A DNA stretch of 64,000 nucleotides, from contig MNSZ01000047.1 of NCBI GenBank assembly GCA_001916715.1, positions 6,446 through 70,445 on the forward strand. The letters are read 5' to 3'. A program made the translations under genes and the position numbers. Under the pieces are notes generated by a model, which searched no databases, was not told where the DNA came from, and saw nothing but the letters and a program-made list of their open reading frames with translations. Numbering within the stretch: position 1 is the first letter of the stretch; the number at the start of each line of letters is the position of its first letter. Positions 1-7,833 of this stretch are shown in pieces. Source of the DNA: Firmicutes bacterium CAG:24053_14. Lineage in GTDB: Bacteria > Bacillota > Clostridia > Oscillospirales > Oscillospiraceae.

Positions 1-164
1 CAGCGCGGGCAGCGGAACACATCTTTTTGTAAGCTGATGTTCAGATGTTTTTTACGTGGATTGTCATCGCAGCACGGGCAAGGGATGTTATAGCTGCTCC
101 GTCCGGACGGCGGATACGGCAAACCAAGCAGCGAGATGATATCGGTCATATGAAACAGCTCCAT
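1..164 (-). CDS. DNA primase-type CHC2 zinc-finger protein, N-terminal part (cut by window edge)
   Basis: Too short for a standard ORF list, but clear by translation. The ATG at 164 follows AGGAGG with 4 bases between. The first 54 residues include a CPCC pair followed about 20 residues later by FRCPR, the start of a CHC2-type zinc ribbon as found at the N-terminus of DnaG-like primases. In this family the zinc finger reads template DNA before primer synthesis. It is the last visible gene of the operon that starts near 6,995, beside helicase and nuclease genes, which fits a role in element replication. The catalytic TOPRIM part would lie left of the window, so the primase call rests on the zinc finger and context only. 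Confidence 0.72.
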   Translation of the reverse strand, partial: MELFHMTDIISLLGLPYPPSGRSSYNIPCPCCDDNPRKKHLNISLQKDVFRCPR

Positions 165-177
165 GCAGCCTCCTTTC

Positions 178-203
178 CGGGGGACGGATGCCCGTCCCCC
201 TTA
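178..203 (-). other. intercistronic GC-rich hairpin
   Basis: GGGGGACGG and CCGTCCCCC form a strong stem with a 4-base loop between the stop of the 241-residue gene and the Shine-Dalgarno of the primase-like gene. In the direction of transcription the stem is followed by GGAAAGG, not a T run, so it is not a normal terminator. An RNA-stability or processing role is possible. Confidence 0.6.
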
Positions 204-215
204 TTGATGTGCCAC

Positions 216-941
216 TCAAGCGGTGGCCTGCTGCACGGCGTACTCGCAGATCATCTTGGCCGCTGCAGATATCTCCTCGCCGCCGGTAAATTTGGTTGCG
301 ATCCAGTTCAGCGCATTTGGGTCAAGTGTCAGCAAATCGCCCAATGTCTTCCCGCTGAACTTTTTGATTGGACAAGGTGTTTTCATGGCCTGCTCCAGTT
401 TTTCCTCTGGGGAGAGCTCTGCGGTTTCATAGTCCGTTTCTACGGGTATGTCTCCTACAGCTTCCTCAGCCCCTTGTACTGCAGGTGTTTCTGTGGCAGA
501 TAGCTCATCCGGCGCTGCATCCTCAAAACTGTCGCCGGCGGCGCTGAACTGCAGACCAAAGCCAGCATTTCGCAAGGCGATGCCCACAGCGGCTGTCTGC
601 GCCCACTCACGCGGGGATACGGACGGCTTGGATGCGTCCGGCCCTCTGGATGCGGTTGCCTCCGCTAAAAAACACTCCGGTGCATCCTTGTAACTGGGGT
701 ACACCCGGGCGGATGCAACAAAGCAGTCTTTGCCGGGAGACACCTGTATGGCAATCCGGCCTTCCGGATATTTCAGTCTGAACCAGGCCATCTGTGCCAT
801 GACCGGGAGACGCTTGCGCGTCTCTCCGGTATTCAGATCTGTATATTCCACGGCAAATACTTCCGGGTCGAAACCCTCGACCTGGTTGATTGTGGCCAGC
901 TTCGTCAGCATGGCCGTTTTCTCATTCGAGTTCTGGCTCAT
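216..941 (-). CDS. conserved element protein of unknown function, possible exonuclease-X-like C-terminus
   Basis: 241 residues; the ATG at 941 is preceded by AGGAGGGC. I do not recognise the N-terminal half, although the run MAQMAWFRLKYPEGRIAI and the SPREWAQTAAVGIALRNAGFG stretch (about 108-128) have the look of single-strand annealing or recombination-associated phage proteins. The middle (about 135-185) is acidic and probably unstructured. Near residues 190-222, CPIKKFSGKTLGDLL and NWIATKF resemble the short C-terminal module of exonuclease-X-like proteins. It sits between a helicase operon and a primase gene, so a DNA-metabolism role is likely but unproven. Confidence 0.6.
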   Translation of the reverse strand: MSQNSNEKTAMLTKLATINQVEGFDPEVFAVEYTDLNTGETRKRLPVMAQMAWFRLKYPEGRIAIQVSPGKDCFVASARVYPSYKDAPECFLAEATASRGPDASKPSVSPREWAQTAAVGIALRNAGFGLQFSAAGDSFEDAAPDELSATETPAVQGAEEAVGDIPVETDYETAELSPEEKLEQAMKTPCPIKKFSGKTLGDLLTLDPNALNWIATKFTGGEEISAAAKMICEYAVQQATA

Positions 942-954
942 ATCAAAGCCCTCC

Positions 955-1404
955 TTATTTTGTTATATTGATGTAAGTGTTTCTGAGCTGGAGCCATACC
1001 GGAAGCACCGTGCTAATCAAGGCAGAAATGCTTTTCCCATAATGCTCCGGCGCTGCCGGTGCGAAGCTGGAAAAACGCTTGCGGCAGTCTGCCACCGTCT
1101 TTTCCAACGCCTCCGCAGCCGTTTTCCGTTTGGCTTTCAGATTGTCATCCGCCGGCTGGCCAAAACGGCGTTCCTTAGCCATGCAGCAAATGTAGGCGTC
1201 CACGAGCTTGTAGTGCCCGGACATAGCCTGCAGATCGGTTGTAATGGGCGCTGTTTTGCACAGCGTCTGGCAAGCCTCCAGCACCTCAATGCGGTAGAGC
1301 AGCTCCTGATGCAGCATCAGCTGCTCCAGGGCCATCTGTCCGCCATTTGCCTGCTGGGCTATGCCGCCTTTTAATTCTTTGTACTCATTAAGCCATGTTG
1401 CCAT
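955..1404 (-). CDS. hypothetical element protein
   Basis: 149 residues from the ATG at 1404, which has GGAGAAATT just upstream. A longer reading to 1521 would run into the helicase coding region, so I chose 1404. The protein is largely alpha-helical with alternating charged and hydrophobic residues, and I see no catalytic motif. It is the gene immediately downstream of the RecD2-like helicase and 13 bases from the next gene, so it is co-transcribed with DNA-processing genes. Function unknown. Confidence 0.6.
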   Translation of the reverse strand: MATWLNEYKELKGGIAQQANGGQMALEQLMLHQELLYRIEVLEACQTLCKTAPITTDLQAMSGHYKLVDAYICCMAKERRFGQPADDNLKAKRKTAAEALEKTVADCRKRFSSFAPAAPEHYGKSISALISTVLPVWLQLRNTYINITK

Positions 1405-1420
1405 TTTGAATTTCTCCTTT

Positions 1421-3595
1421 TCAATGATTTGTAAGTTCCTGAATGCGCGCTGCCAGCATTGTGCCGCGCTGCTCTGTGTCTGTGCGTTTGATGGCAATAC
1501 ACAGGGCTCGCCGCTCACCAACGATGATCACACGCTCTTTTGCACGGGTAATGCTCGTATAGACCAGTGGGCGCACCAACATGACTGCATGGGCGCACTG
1601 AAGATTGATGATGACGGACTGATACTCGCTGCCTTGTGATTTGTGGATAGTCGTGGCATAGGCAAGCTCCAGCATATCAAGGTCATTACTCTCATACTCG
1701 GCTAACCTGCCATCGCCAAAATCCACCTGGACCGTGCAGTCGTTCCCATCTGTAGCAATGCGGGTGATGTAGCCGATATCGCCGTTGCTAACGTCCTCGT
1801 GATTCTTCATCTGCATGACTTTATCGCCGAGCCGAAAGCGTCGTTTGCCAAAAATGGCCTCGGGCTTCTTTCCATCAGCCGGGTTGACCTTTTCTCGCAA
1901 CCGCTCGTTCAGGGCGTTGACACCAGTCTCCGTCTTTTGTCTGTAAGGAGAAAGCAGCGCCACATGGTCGATGCCATAGCGTGAGGTTTCCTGAAGATAC
2001 AGCTCCTCGATCAGATCAGCCGAGGCGGTCAAATCAGCGGACTCAAAAAATTGAAAGTCATCGCCGTACTCCAAACTGAGGTTGCCGTGCCGAATCAGTT
2101 TTGCATTTGCAGGGATTCTGCTACCATAGCTTTGCCGGTAGATTTTATCCAGCTTGATGACGGGTATCTTCCCGCAGGCGATCATTTCGCTGAGAACCGC
2201 TCCAGGGCCGACTGACGGAAGTTGATCGGCGTCGCCGATGAGCACCAGCTGGCAACCTCTTGGAAGCGAACGGAACAGGTGACCGGCCAGATAGACATCC
2301 ATCATGGATGTTTCGTCTACCAGCACAAGATCCGCATCCAGCATTTCCGGCTCACAGTAGGTTCCATCATCGCCGGCCAGAAGGCCAAGCGCCTTATGGA
2401 TGGTTGTCGCCGGTATGCCGGTAGACTGCTCCATCCGTCTGGCAGCGCGGCCTGTAGGGGCGCAGCAGGTTATTCTGGCGTTCGGGTGTTTTGCCTTGTA
2501 GATGTTTAGCAGCACCCGTTGAATCAGTGTTTTCCCAGTTCCGGGACCGCCGGTGATGATGCTGACAGGGGAGGCCAATGCGGTGATTACAGCCTCCTGC
2601 TGTTCTGGCGCCAGAGTGATGTGAAGCTTTGCTTCCTGTGCAGGAATATCTGCTTGAAGGTCTCCATAGATGCCGGTTTTGCCATGCAACAGCATCGACC
2701 TGACGCTGTATGCAAGGTTCTGCTCTGCTTTAGCCGTCTGTGCCCGATAGACCTGCCCGCCATAGGAGGCAATCCTCCCATTGTGGAGAAGCCATGCAGC
2801 TCGTGCAGCAGCCATTTCTTCAGTGAGCTCCGGGGTATCCAGAAGCTTGATACACTGCTTGATAAAAGCGTGTTTTTCCATGCACAGGTGTCCTTTTAAT
2901 TCGGCGTCAGCCAGCGTGTAGAGCAAGCCTTCGTCTACTCGCTCAGGAGAGAGCTGGTCAAAGCCCATGCTCATGGCAATTTTGTCTGCCGTGCGGAAGC
3001 CGATGCCGACCATTTCGCACAGCCGGTAAGGATGGTTGCGCACGATGTCCATGGTCTGCTCCCCATACTGCTTGTAGAGCCTGACTGCCCGGTTCGGCGT
3101 AACGCCGTGCGGCGCCAGAAATGCGACAACATCACGGGCGCCTCGGGAAGCCAAGTAAGAATCGCAGATTTTTTTGAGCTTGTTTGTACTGATACCAGGG
3201 ATCGTGAGTAGTTTTTGCGGCGCGGAATCCAGCATATCCAGCGTCCTGTTGCCGAAAGCAGCATATATCTTTTCGGCTGTTTTCGGTCCGATGCCCTTGA
3301 TCTGTCCCGACGTCAGATAGGCGATGATGCCTTCCTTCGTGGGGATGATGATTTCTTTATATGTTTCTACTTCGAACTGCACGCCGTGTTTAGTGCTTTT
3401 GCTCCAGCGTCCCTTGATGTCATATCGCAGGTTATCTGCTGTGGGAAGGCAATAGCCGACGGCCTTGACCTCCGACACTAGCCTTCCGCCTGCATCCTTG
3501 ATTTGCTCGCAGGGGCGGTAGAGCGCAATCATATAGCTCCCGTCAGCCAAGGCAGCATCGCGTGGATAGATCAGTTTTTTGAATTGGCATATCAA
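1421..3595 (-). CDS. recD2: RecD2-like ATP-dependent DNA helicase
   Basis: 724 residues. Helix-hairpin-helix segments lie near residues 99-110 (IKGIGPKTAEKI) and 131-141. Walker A GGPGTGKT is at 349-356, followed by Walker B-like LVLVDETSMMD, the motif LLSPYRQK and a C-terminal UvrD-type motif ATTIHKSQGSEYQSV. This order is that of RecD2, a 5'-3' superfamily 1B helicase not bound to RecBC. The start is TTG at 3595: AAAGGAG lies 7 bases upstream, while the nearby ATG at 3590 is out of frame. Length matches the family (about 720-750). It likely unwinds element DNA during replication or repair. Confidence 0.93.
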   Translation of the reverse strand: MICQFKKLIYPRDAALADGSYMIALYRPCEQIKDAGGRLVSEVKAVGYCLPTADNLRYDIKGRWSKSTKHGVQFEVETYKEIIIPTKEGIIAYLTSGQIKGIGPKTAEKIYAAFGNRTLDMLDSAPQKLLTIPGISTNKLKKICDSYLASRGARDVVAFLAPHGVTPNRAVRLYKQYGEQTMDIVRNHPYRLCEMVGIGFRTADKIAMSMGFDQLSPERVDEGLLYTLADAELKGHLCMEKHAFIKQCIKLLDTPELTEEMAAARAAWLLHNGRIASYGGQVYRAQTAKAEQNLAYSVRSMLLHGKTGIYGDLQADIPAQEAKLHITLAPEQQEAVITALASPVSIITGGPGTGKTLIQRVLLNIYKAKHPNARITCCAPTGRAARRMEQSTGIPATTIHKALGLLAGDDGTYCEPEMLDADLVLVDETSMMDVYLAGHLFRSLPRGCQLVLIGDADQLPSVGPGAVLSEMIACGKIPVIKLDKIYRQSYGSRIPANAKLIRHGNLSLEYGDDFQFFESADLTASADLIEELYLQETSRYGIDHVALLSPYRQKTETGVNALNERLREKVNPADGKKPEAIFGKRRFRLGDKVMQMKNHEDVSNGDIGYITRIATDGNDCTVQVDFGDGRLAEYESNDLDMLELAYATTIHKSQGSEYQSVIINLQCAHAVMLVRPLVYTSITRAKERVIIVGERRALCIAIKRTDTEQRGTMLAARIQELTNH

Positions 3596-3610
3596 AATAC
3601 TTGCTCCTTT

Positions 3611-4273
3611 CTATACGGCGCTTTTTACAAGCACCTTTCTTGTTTGGGAGACAAAGAATTCCTCCTCGGCGACATCGTAATGCCGGACAAGATGGATAGC
3701 TTTATCCACCATCCGATCTGCCAGCCGTTCCAACTCCTGTACCAGTTTCACACGCTCGCGGAGTTCATACATACTCCAATCTTCATAGTCCTCGCCGTCA
3801 TCCGTGCCTCGCCCGGGATAGGTCACCACCTGCATATGGGTATGCGGGAAGTTCATCCGTGTGGGCTGTCGGCATACGCCGCAGGTGTTATTGGACGCCG
3901 TTGCCTCCTGATAATTTTTCTGTCCGCAGCGTGGGCAGTAGGATTTATAGCCGCTGGGCTTCAGCTCACCCTGATAGAGGACGAGATAACCGCCGCTGCG
4001 CCCGTTCATCCCTGCCTGCCAGCAGTAGCCGTGCTGCTCGCCAAACTCGGCGAGCAGCGCACTTTGGGCAGAAAAAAACTCCTGGGTGCAGATCATGTCG
4101 TAGAGTTTATCTGCTATCTCCGTAACCAACTTCAGGTTGTGGATCTTGAGATTGCATGCATACGATGTGGATCTGTTCCAGGAGTTCATTGTGGGGTATC
4201 GAAAATGGCTTTGCAGAAAATCGGCCATCGCCGATCGACTACGAAAGTCTACGGCCCGAAAAAACCGCTTCAT
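3611..4273 (-). CDS. putative zinc-ribbon element protein
   Basis: 220 residues from the ATG at 4273, with AAAGGCGGTG upstream. Two cysteine pairs, CPRCG (about residue 117) and CGVCR about 20 residues later, form a likely zinc ribbon. The C-terminal third is helical and charged. I cannot assign an enzyme class. It lies between the helicase gene and a DUF4406-like gene with gaps of under 20 bases, so it is in the same operon. A nucleic-acid-binding role is a guess from the zinc ribbon. Confidence 0.6.
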   Translation of the reverse strand: MKRFFRAVDFRSRSAMADFLQSHFRYPTMNSWNRSTSYACNLKIHNLKLVTEIADKLYDMICTQEFFSAQSALLAEFGEQHGYCWQAGMNGRSGGYLVLYQGELKPSGYKSYCPRCGQKNYQEATASNNTCGVCRQPTRMNFPHTHMQVVTYPGRGTDDGEDYEDWSMYELRERVKLVQELERLADRMVDKAIHLVRHYDVAEEEFFVSQTRKVLVKSAV

Positions 4274-4290
4274 TGCTTAATCACCGCCTT

Positions 4291-4797
4291 TCAGTATTCG
4301 CACTGCGGTCTGGGGTGCGCCATCGCCGGATGTGATAAATCAAGCGACACGAGAGACCTGCGCCCGTTATTTCCAAGCACGATCTTCCTCACCTCATGGC
4401 ACAGCACTTCGTCAAAGACAATGATTTTCTTATTCAAGGCAACAGCCTGCACAATTTCACCGATCATCCCACGACTCAACTTGTTGCCGCAGACCAGCAC
4501 AACGTCACTGTATTCCATCAGCTTCAAACCGAATTGTAGGGCAAGCGTCCGCTCATCGGAGTTCCTGTCGCACAGGATAATCGGCAGATACCCATGCGGC
4601 GCTCTGGCAAGATAGTCCAATTCCATCAACGCATAAAGCATGTATGCTCTTGCCGCATACATGTTGAACAGATAGTCCTGTTCCGCATCTGCACTCAGAG
4701 GTGAGCAGACATATGCCTTCTTTCGCACCGGATTGTCTGAAAAGAACTGCAGTTCCAACCGTTCCTCCCAGTCATCCACAAAGATCTCTTTTTTCAT
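4291..4797 (-). CDS. DUF4406/nucleoside-deoxyribosyltransferase-like protein
   Basis: 168 residues, ATG at 4797 after AAAGGAAATACC. YVCSPLS near residue 30, the NMYAARAYML helix and a central GLKLMEYSDVVLVCGNKLS strand-helix look like the Rossmann-like fold of DUF4406 and nucleoside 2-deoxyribosyltransferase relatives, which often occur in phages and mobile elements. The aspartate in YSDVVLV is in the usual place for this fold. The role is unknown; nucleotide salvage or nucleotide-signal handling are the usual proposals. It sits just downstream of the YqaJ nuclease gene. Confidence 0.65.
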   Translation of the reverse strand: MKKEIFVDDWEERLELQFFSDNPVRKKAYVCSPLSADAEQDYLFNMYAARAYMLYALMELDYLARAPHGYLPIILCDRNSDERTLALQFGLKLMEYSDVVLVCGNKLSRGMIGEIVQAVALNKKIIVFDEVLCHEVRKIVLGNNGRRSLVSLDLSHPAMAHPRPQCEY

Positions 4798-4815
4798 GGT
4801 ATTTCCTTTCTCCGG

Positions 4816-5853
4816 TCATGCCGGCTCTATACGCACCTTGACTTTACGGCTCTCAGAAGACTTCATCACGTCCTCATAAACTGTGGGATGCCTTTCCTTG
4901 AGCGCCTTGGAGTCCGGCCGTTTGGTGGTTTTGGTGACGAAATCGATGAGAAGCTTGTCGCTGGTCGTGGTAAGCACGCCATGCTCGTGATTCTTCATCA
5001 ACTCGGCAATTCGCACGGAATGTGCTTCGATCTCCTTTTCATAAGCTTTGATTTCTGCGCTGCAATCGGCGACCTTGCCCTGCAGCGATGCAATTTGTCT
5101 GAGCTGTTTCTCAAACTTCGGAGGGAACTCGATGGTGGGAAGCCCCGGCCGGCTGGCGCCATAGATGCGAGCCAGCGATTCAAGCGCTAATTTGGGCTTT
5201 ACATCGCCCATCGTCGGTGGCTTGTCATGCACCAGGCTCCAGATCCACTCGTCCAAACGCTCGAAGATTATGTCCTCCTTCGCCCGGTCACGGATGATTT
5301 CCGGCATAGCCATATCATTATCCGGGTTATTTCCCCAAAGGGTAGAGAAAGCGCCGTGCTTAACATCAGCGACAGATAAGTAATATCTGAGCTGAAACTC
5401 GTAATACAGAGGGATTGCGTCATCCGCCCAGTCTCCGGCCTTGTGGTAGGTACAGCTTTTGCACTCCAATATGCCGGGTTCCTTATCCACCGCACGGATA
5501 TACCGCCGGTCGAAATCGGCCAGAGCATAGGGATGGTCTGCGTGCTGATACATGTTGGTGTCGTCCGTCACGGTGTTTCCGGTTTTCTTCTGATACCAAT
5601 ATGCCGCAATTGGTTCGAGCAGATGGCCCATTTCCAGTTGATCCGGGTTCGGCTTGGGTGGGACTTTCATTCGTCCCTTTTTGATCATCCACAGCTCCAG
5701 CGGCGTTGTCCACGGTGATACCCCAAAGATCGCAGCTATATCGCTGCCGCCGACGGTATAGGGAATATCTCCTTTGGGTCCATGCGCGCGGCACTCCAGC
5801 CATCGCTCGTTTGTCATGCCGGCGCAGTTGCAGAGAATAATCGGCGCCGCCAT
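4816..5853 (-). CDS. YqaJ-type viral recombinase / exonuclease family protein
   Basis: 345 residues. The N-terminal GGSDIAAIFGVSPW (about 36-49), the central ADFDRR and the GILECKS motif (D...E-x-K, PD-(D/E)XK nuclease core) are the hallmarks of YqaJ/lambda-exonuclease-like proteins, which resect duplex ends so that an annealase can act. The C-terminal third has a coiled-coil-like helix (about 255-295). I chose ATG 5853 because it overlaps the stop of the upstream gene as TGATG, which indicates translational coupling. A longer form to 5892 would overlap that gene further. Likely part of element recombination or replication. Confidence 0.88.
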   Translation of the reverse strand: MAAPIILCNCAGMTNERWLECRAHGPKGDIPYTVGGSDIAAIFGVSPWTTPLELWMIKKGRMKVPPKPNPDQLEMGHLLEPIAAYWYQKKTGNTVTDDTNMYQHADHPYALADFDRRYIRAVDKEPGILECKSCTYHKAGDWADDAIPLYYEFQLRYYLSVADVKHGAFSTLWGNNPDNDMAMPEIIRDRAKEDIIFERLDEWIWSLVHDKPPTMGDVKPKLALESLARIYGASRPGLPTIEFPPKFEKQLRQIASLQGKVADCSAEIKAYEKEIEAHSVRIAELMKNHEHGVLTTTSDKLLIDFVTKTTKRPDSKALKERHPTVYEDVMKSSESRKVKVRIEPA

Positions 5854-6995
5854 CAGTAGCTCACCGCCTTTGCCAGGTCGTAATCGCTCCACCTGAGCGT
5901 CAAAGCCCGCGCCATATTTTCCTCAACAAAGAGCATTTTGCTTTCCGGCGTATGACCGGACTTGAGTAGGTACGGGATCTCCTGCATGGCCATGAAAACA
6001 TCGTGAGCCGTCGCATATCCACTGCCATAGGCCATTTCATACATCGCAATCGCCTCCACTGCCGCCTTCTTGGGCAGCGACAGTTTTTTGCAAATGCGCG
6101 TCATGGCGTTGACCGGATAATCCAGATGGATTTCCAGCAGCTTCTGCAGCTTGAGGATGGAATCGCCAAACTGGGCAAAAAGTTGGTCCAGGGCAGTCTC
6201 AAAGTCTTCTACCTTTGCTTGATGCCTGTGATCGACGGCAACACAGCCGCCGATGTGAATTGGATGCTGCGTTCCCATGAGCATGGCCGACACCTTTGCG
6301 GATGCCACTCCTGTGTCGGAGGTGACGAAGCGGATGCCGGGCATCAGCTTTGAAGCCATAACCGTTTTGCCCTGTGCAATCAGCACCTTTTCATAGGTGC
6401 CAAGCAGATCTTCCTTTTGCCCCGCCAAAGTCCAGGTTGCGCTGGTAATCGCATGGTCGCAGTAACCGCCCTCAAAAACGCTTCCGGGGAACCGATCGTC
6501 CAGCTTTTTTGTGAGGGCCTCCAGCAGCTTGTCGATGGGCAATATGGAATAATCTGTTTCATCGCCGGAGTGGGCTGCCGAGACCTTTTCGTTCCGAATC
6601 AGAAGTAGTGTCTCAGAAGAGAACAAACCCAGGCAGTTGTTGAGCACCTCTGCCAACTGCTTTCGGCTCAGTTTTGCTAACGCTGTGCCGCTGATTTTTG
6701 CCCGGTCGAGCAGGCTTTTGTAGGCTGTCATGCGGATGGGGTAGTATTCACTGCCCACCTGCACGGCAAGCCCAAGGTTTTGTACGGTGTCCTCAATGGC
6801 CTCCGTACTGACTCCTGAGGCAAAGGAAGCGGGACTTGCATAGAGCCCGGATGCCTTATCCAATGGTTCAATGTGCAATTCTTTGACCTTGCACCTGTGC
6901 CACTGACTTCCCGAGCTCAGTCCCTCATGGTATCTTCGCATTGCATCGTAGGTGCTGAACATTGTAGAGAAATTGTCTTCGCATGGTTTTAGCAT
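5853..6995 (-). CDS. conserved element protein, first gene of the 7-kb leader operon
   Basis: 380 residues from ATG 6995, with AAAGGAG 7 bases upstream; the longer reading to 7043 would start inside the leader terminator. No motif that I can name with certainty. The overall look, a soluble alpha/beta protein beside a YqaJ nuclease, resembles the DUF932-like phage/plasmid proteins that commonly accompany YqaJ, but the match is only contextual. Its stop overlaps the YqaJ start. It is the first gene after the promoter at 7194-7222 and two leader terminators, so its expression probably depends on read-through. Confidence 0.6.
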   Translation of the reverse strand: MLKPCEDNFSTMFSTYDAMRRYHEGLSSGSQWHRCKVKELHIEPLDKASGLYASPASFASGVSTEAIEDTVQNLGLAVQVGSEYYPIRMTAYKSLLDRAKISGTALAKLSRKQLAEVLNNCLGLFSSETLLLIRNEKVSAAHSGDETDYSILPIDKLLEALTKKLDDRFPGSVFEGGYCDHAITSATWTLAGQKEDLLGTYEKVLIAQGKTVMASKLMPGIRFVTSDTGVASAKVSAMLMGTQHPIHIGGCVAVDHRHQAKVEDFETALDQLFAQFGDSILKLQKLLEIHLDYPVNAMTRICKKLSLPKKAAVEAIAMYEMAYGSGYATAHDVFMAMQEIPYLLKSGHTPESKMLFVEENMARALTLRWSDYDLAKAVSY

Positions 6996-7040
6996 AGTGA
7001 TGCTCCTTTCGTTTTTTACGGATTTCTCCGCTTGATATAA

Positions 7041-7074
7041 CAAAAGCCAGCAACCCCGAAGGACTGCTGGCTTG
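7041..7074 (-). terminator. second leader terminator upstream of the 6,995 gene
   Basis: On the minus strand AGCCAGCA and TGCTGGCT pair around a TTCG tetraloop and are followed by TTTTGTT. It lies between the promoter at 7,194-7,222 and the first start codon, 46 bases from that codon, so it would stop transcripts before the operon. Confidence 0.8.
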
Positions 7075-7100
7075 TGCCCAATATGGAATTGGCCGGAAAC

Positions 7101-7137
7101 AAAAAAAGTGCCATCTGCAAAAATGCAAATGACACTC
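7101..7137 (-). terminator. first leader terminator upstream of the 6,995 gene
   Basis: On the minus strand AGTGTCATTTGCA and TGCAGATGGCACT form an imperfect stem with a T-rich loop, followed by seven Ts. It is about 60 bases after the predicted transcription start and is the first of two tandem terminators in this leader. Confidence 0.8.
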
Positions 7138-7179
7138 TCGTAACTCTGCTTACTGTGCTTAGCCTTCGGCTAAACTCTG

Positions 7180-7222
7180 ATACTAACATAGATAGTATAG
7201 CAGAGTTTTGCTTTACAGTCAA
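7180..7222 (-). promoter_or_regulatory. strong sigma-A promoter with overlapping operator-like palindrome
   Basis: TTGACT (7217-7222), a 17-base spacer and TATACT (7194-7199) preceded by TGC, so an extended -10. The palindrome ATACTA-N7-TAGTAT (7180-7198) covers the -10 and the start point. The same palindrome recurs at 26,327-26,345 in the same position relative to another promoter, which suggests one repressor controls both. Just downstream a short hairpin TTAGCC-GAA-GGCTAA (7159-7173) begins the leader. Confidence 0.85.
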
Positions 7223-7244
7223 TCCAAACGAAAGAAGTGTCGCA

Positions 7245-7282
7245 AGAAAAAGGACAAGCCGCCTGCACATAACAGGCGGCTT
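7245..7282 (-). terminator. terminator after the methyltransferase remnant
   Basis: AAGCCGCCTG and CAGGCGGCTT pair and are followed by a pyrimidine-rich GTCCTTTTTCTT on the minus strand. It ends the upstream operon 20-40 bases before the new promoter at 7,194-7,222. Confidence 0.82.
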
Positions 7283-7292
7283 GAGGGGTACG

Positions 7293-7628
7293 CTATGAGG
7301 TCCGGTTTAGAGCCCACATGCCTCTGGCAGTATGGATGAAGTGCTGAGGGCTGCATTGCAGTGTCTGTCGCACTTTCTCACGCCACCATTTGTTTTTCTG
7401 TGCCTTGCTGTGCGGCTCAATTTGCTCATACAGATACGAGAGAGGAACTGCATCGCCGCATTGTTCCAGCACTTCCGCCACGACATCCCGCCAGGTTGCG
7501 CCCGGCATATCGCGGATATCGATTTCTCTTTTCTGCGTAAGCAGGAGAGAATAAAGCAGCGGCGCATCCTTGCGGACGATAAGCAGGTATTCATGCAGGA
7601 TGGGGATAAAATGCCCGCTGTAATGTCG
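7293..7628 (-). pseudogene. 3' remnant of an adenine-type DNA methyltransferase with C-terminal winged-helix
   Basis: The open frame runs from a stop at 7629-7631 to the stop at 7293 (111 codons) with no ATG before 7508. Upstream of that ATG it still reads like protein: SGHFIPILHEYLLIVRK resembles the end of the catalytic domain of N6-adenine methyltransferases, then IDIRDMPGATW, and from about 7505 a winged-helix segment (WRDVVAEVLE ... WREKVRQTLQ ... RGMWAL) like the HARE-HTH module. The catalytic motifs (FxGxG, DPPY) are absent, so the 5' part has been lost. The upstream gene's last codons overlap this frame, which marks the deletion junction. A short functional wHTH protein from ATG 7508 cannot be excluded. 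Confidence 0.62.
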
Positions 7629-7833
7629 CTAACTCCAACCCATAGTCTTGGTCATATTCAAGGTAATCGTCGATGCTCGGCTCAGTTATATTTGTCTTGG
7701 CAAACCATTTGTTGATTTCCGCCTCATATCTCGGTGCCATATGCACAAGTGACTTTAGACGGTCGAGGGAAGTGATTGAAATGTCTGAGGTTTTTACCCC
7801 ATACCCATAAGTGTGCCATGTTGCATAACTCAT
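7591..7833 (-). CDS. small hypothetical element protein
   Basis: 80 residues; the ATG at 7833 overlaps the stop of the upstream gene as ATGA and has GGGAGGTAGG before it. The protein is rich in Tyr, Trp and Asp and has no known motif. Its C-terminal codons (about 7591-7628) overlap, in another frame, the methyltransferase-like remnant, so its natural C-terminus may have been replaced at a deletion junction. Confidence 0.6.
   Translation of the reverse strand: MSYATWHTYGYGVKTSDISITSLDRLKSLVHMAPRYEAEINKWFAKTNITEPSIDDYLEYDQDYGLELATLQRAFYPHPA

Noticed and set aside
45..503. Plus-strand ORFs opposite the minus-strand operons (such as 45-503, 3503-4615, 58592-60052)
   Set aside because: They are shadows of clear genes: low-complexity, rich in His, Arg, Cys and Gln, no ribosome sites and no family motif.
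7016..7270. 84-residue leader peptide across the 7-kb leader
   Set aside because: Its start is at or before the transcription start, it has no ribosome site, and it runs through two terminator hairpins.
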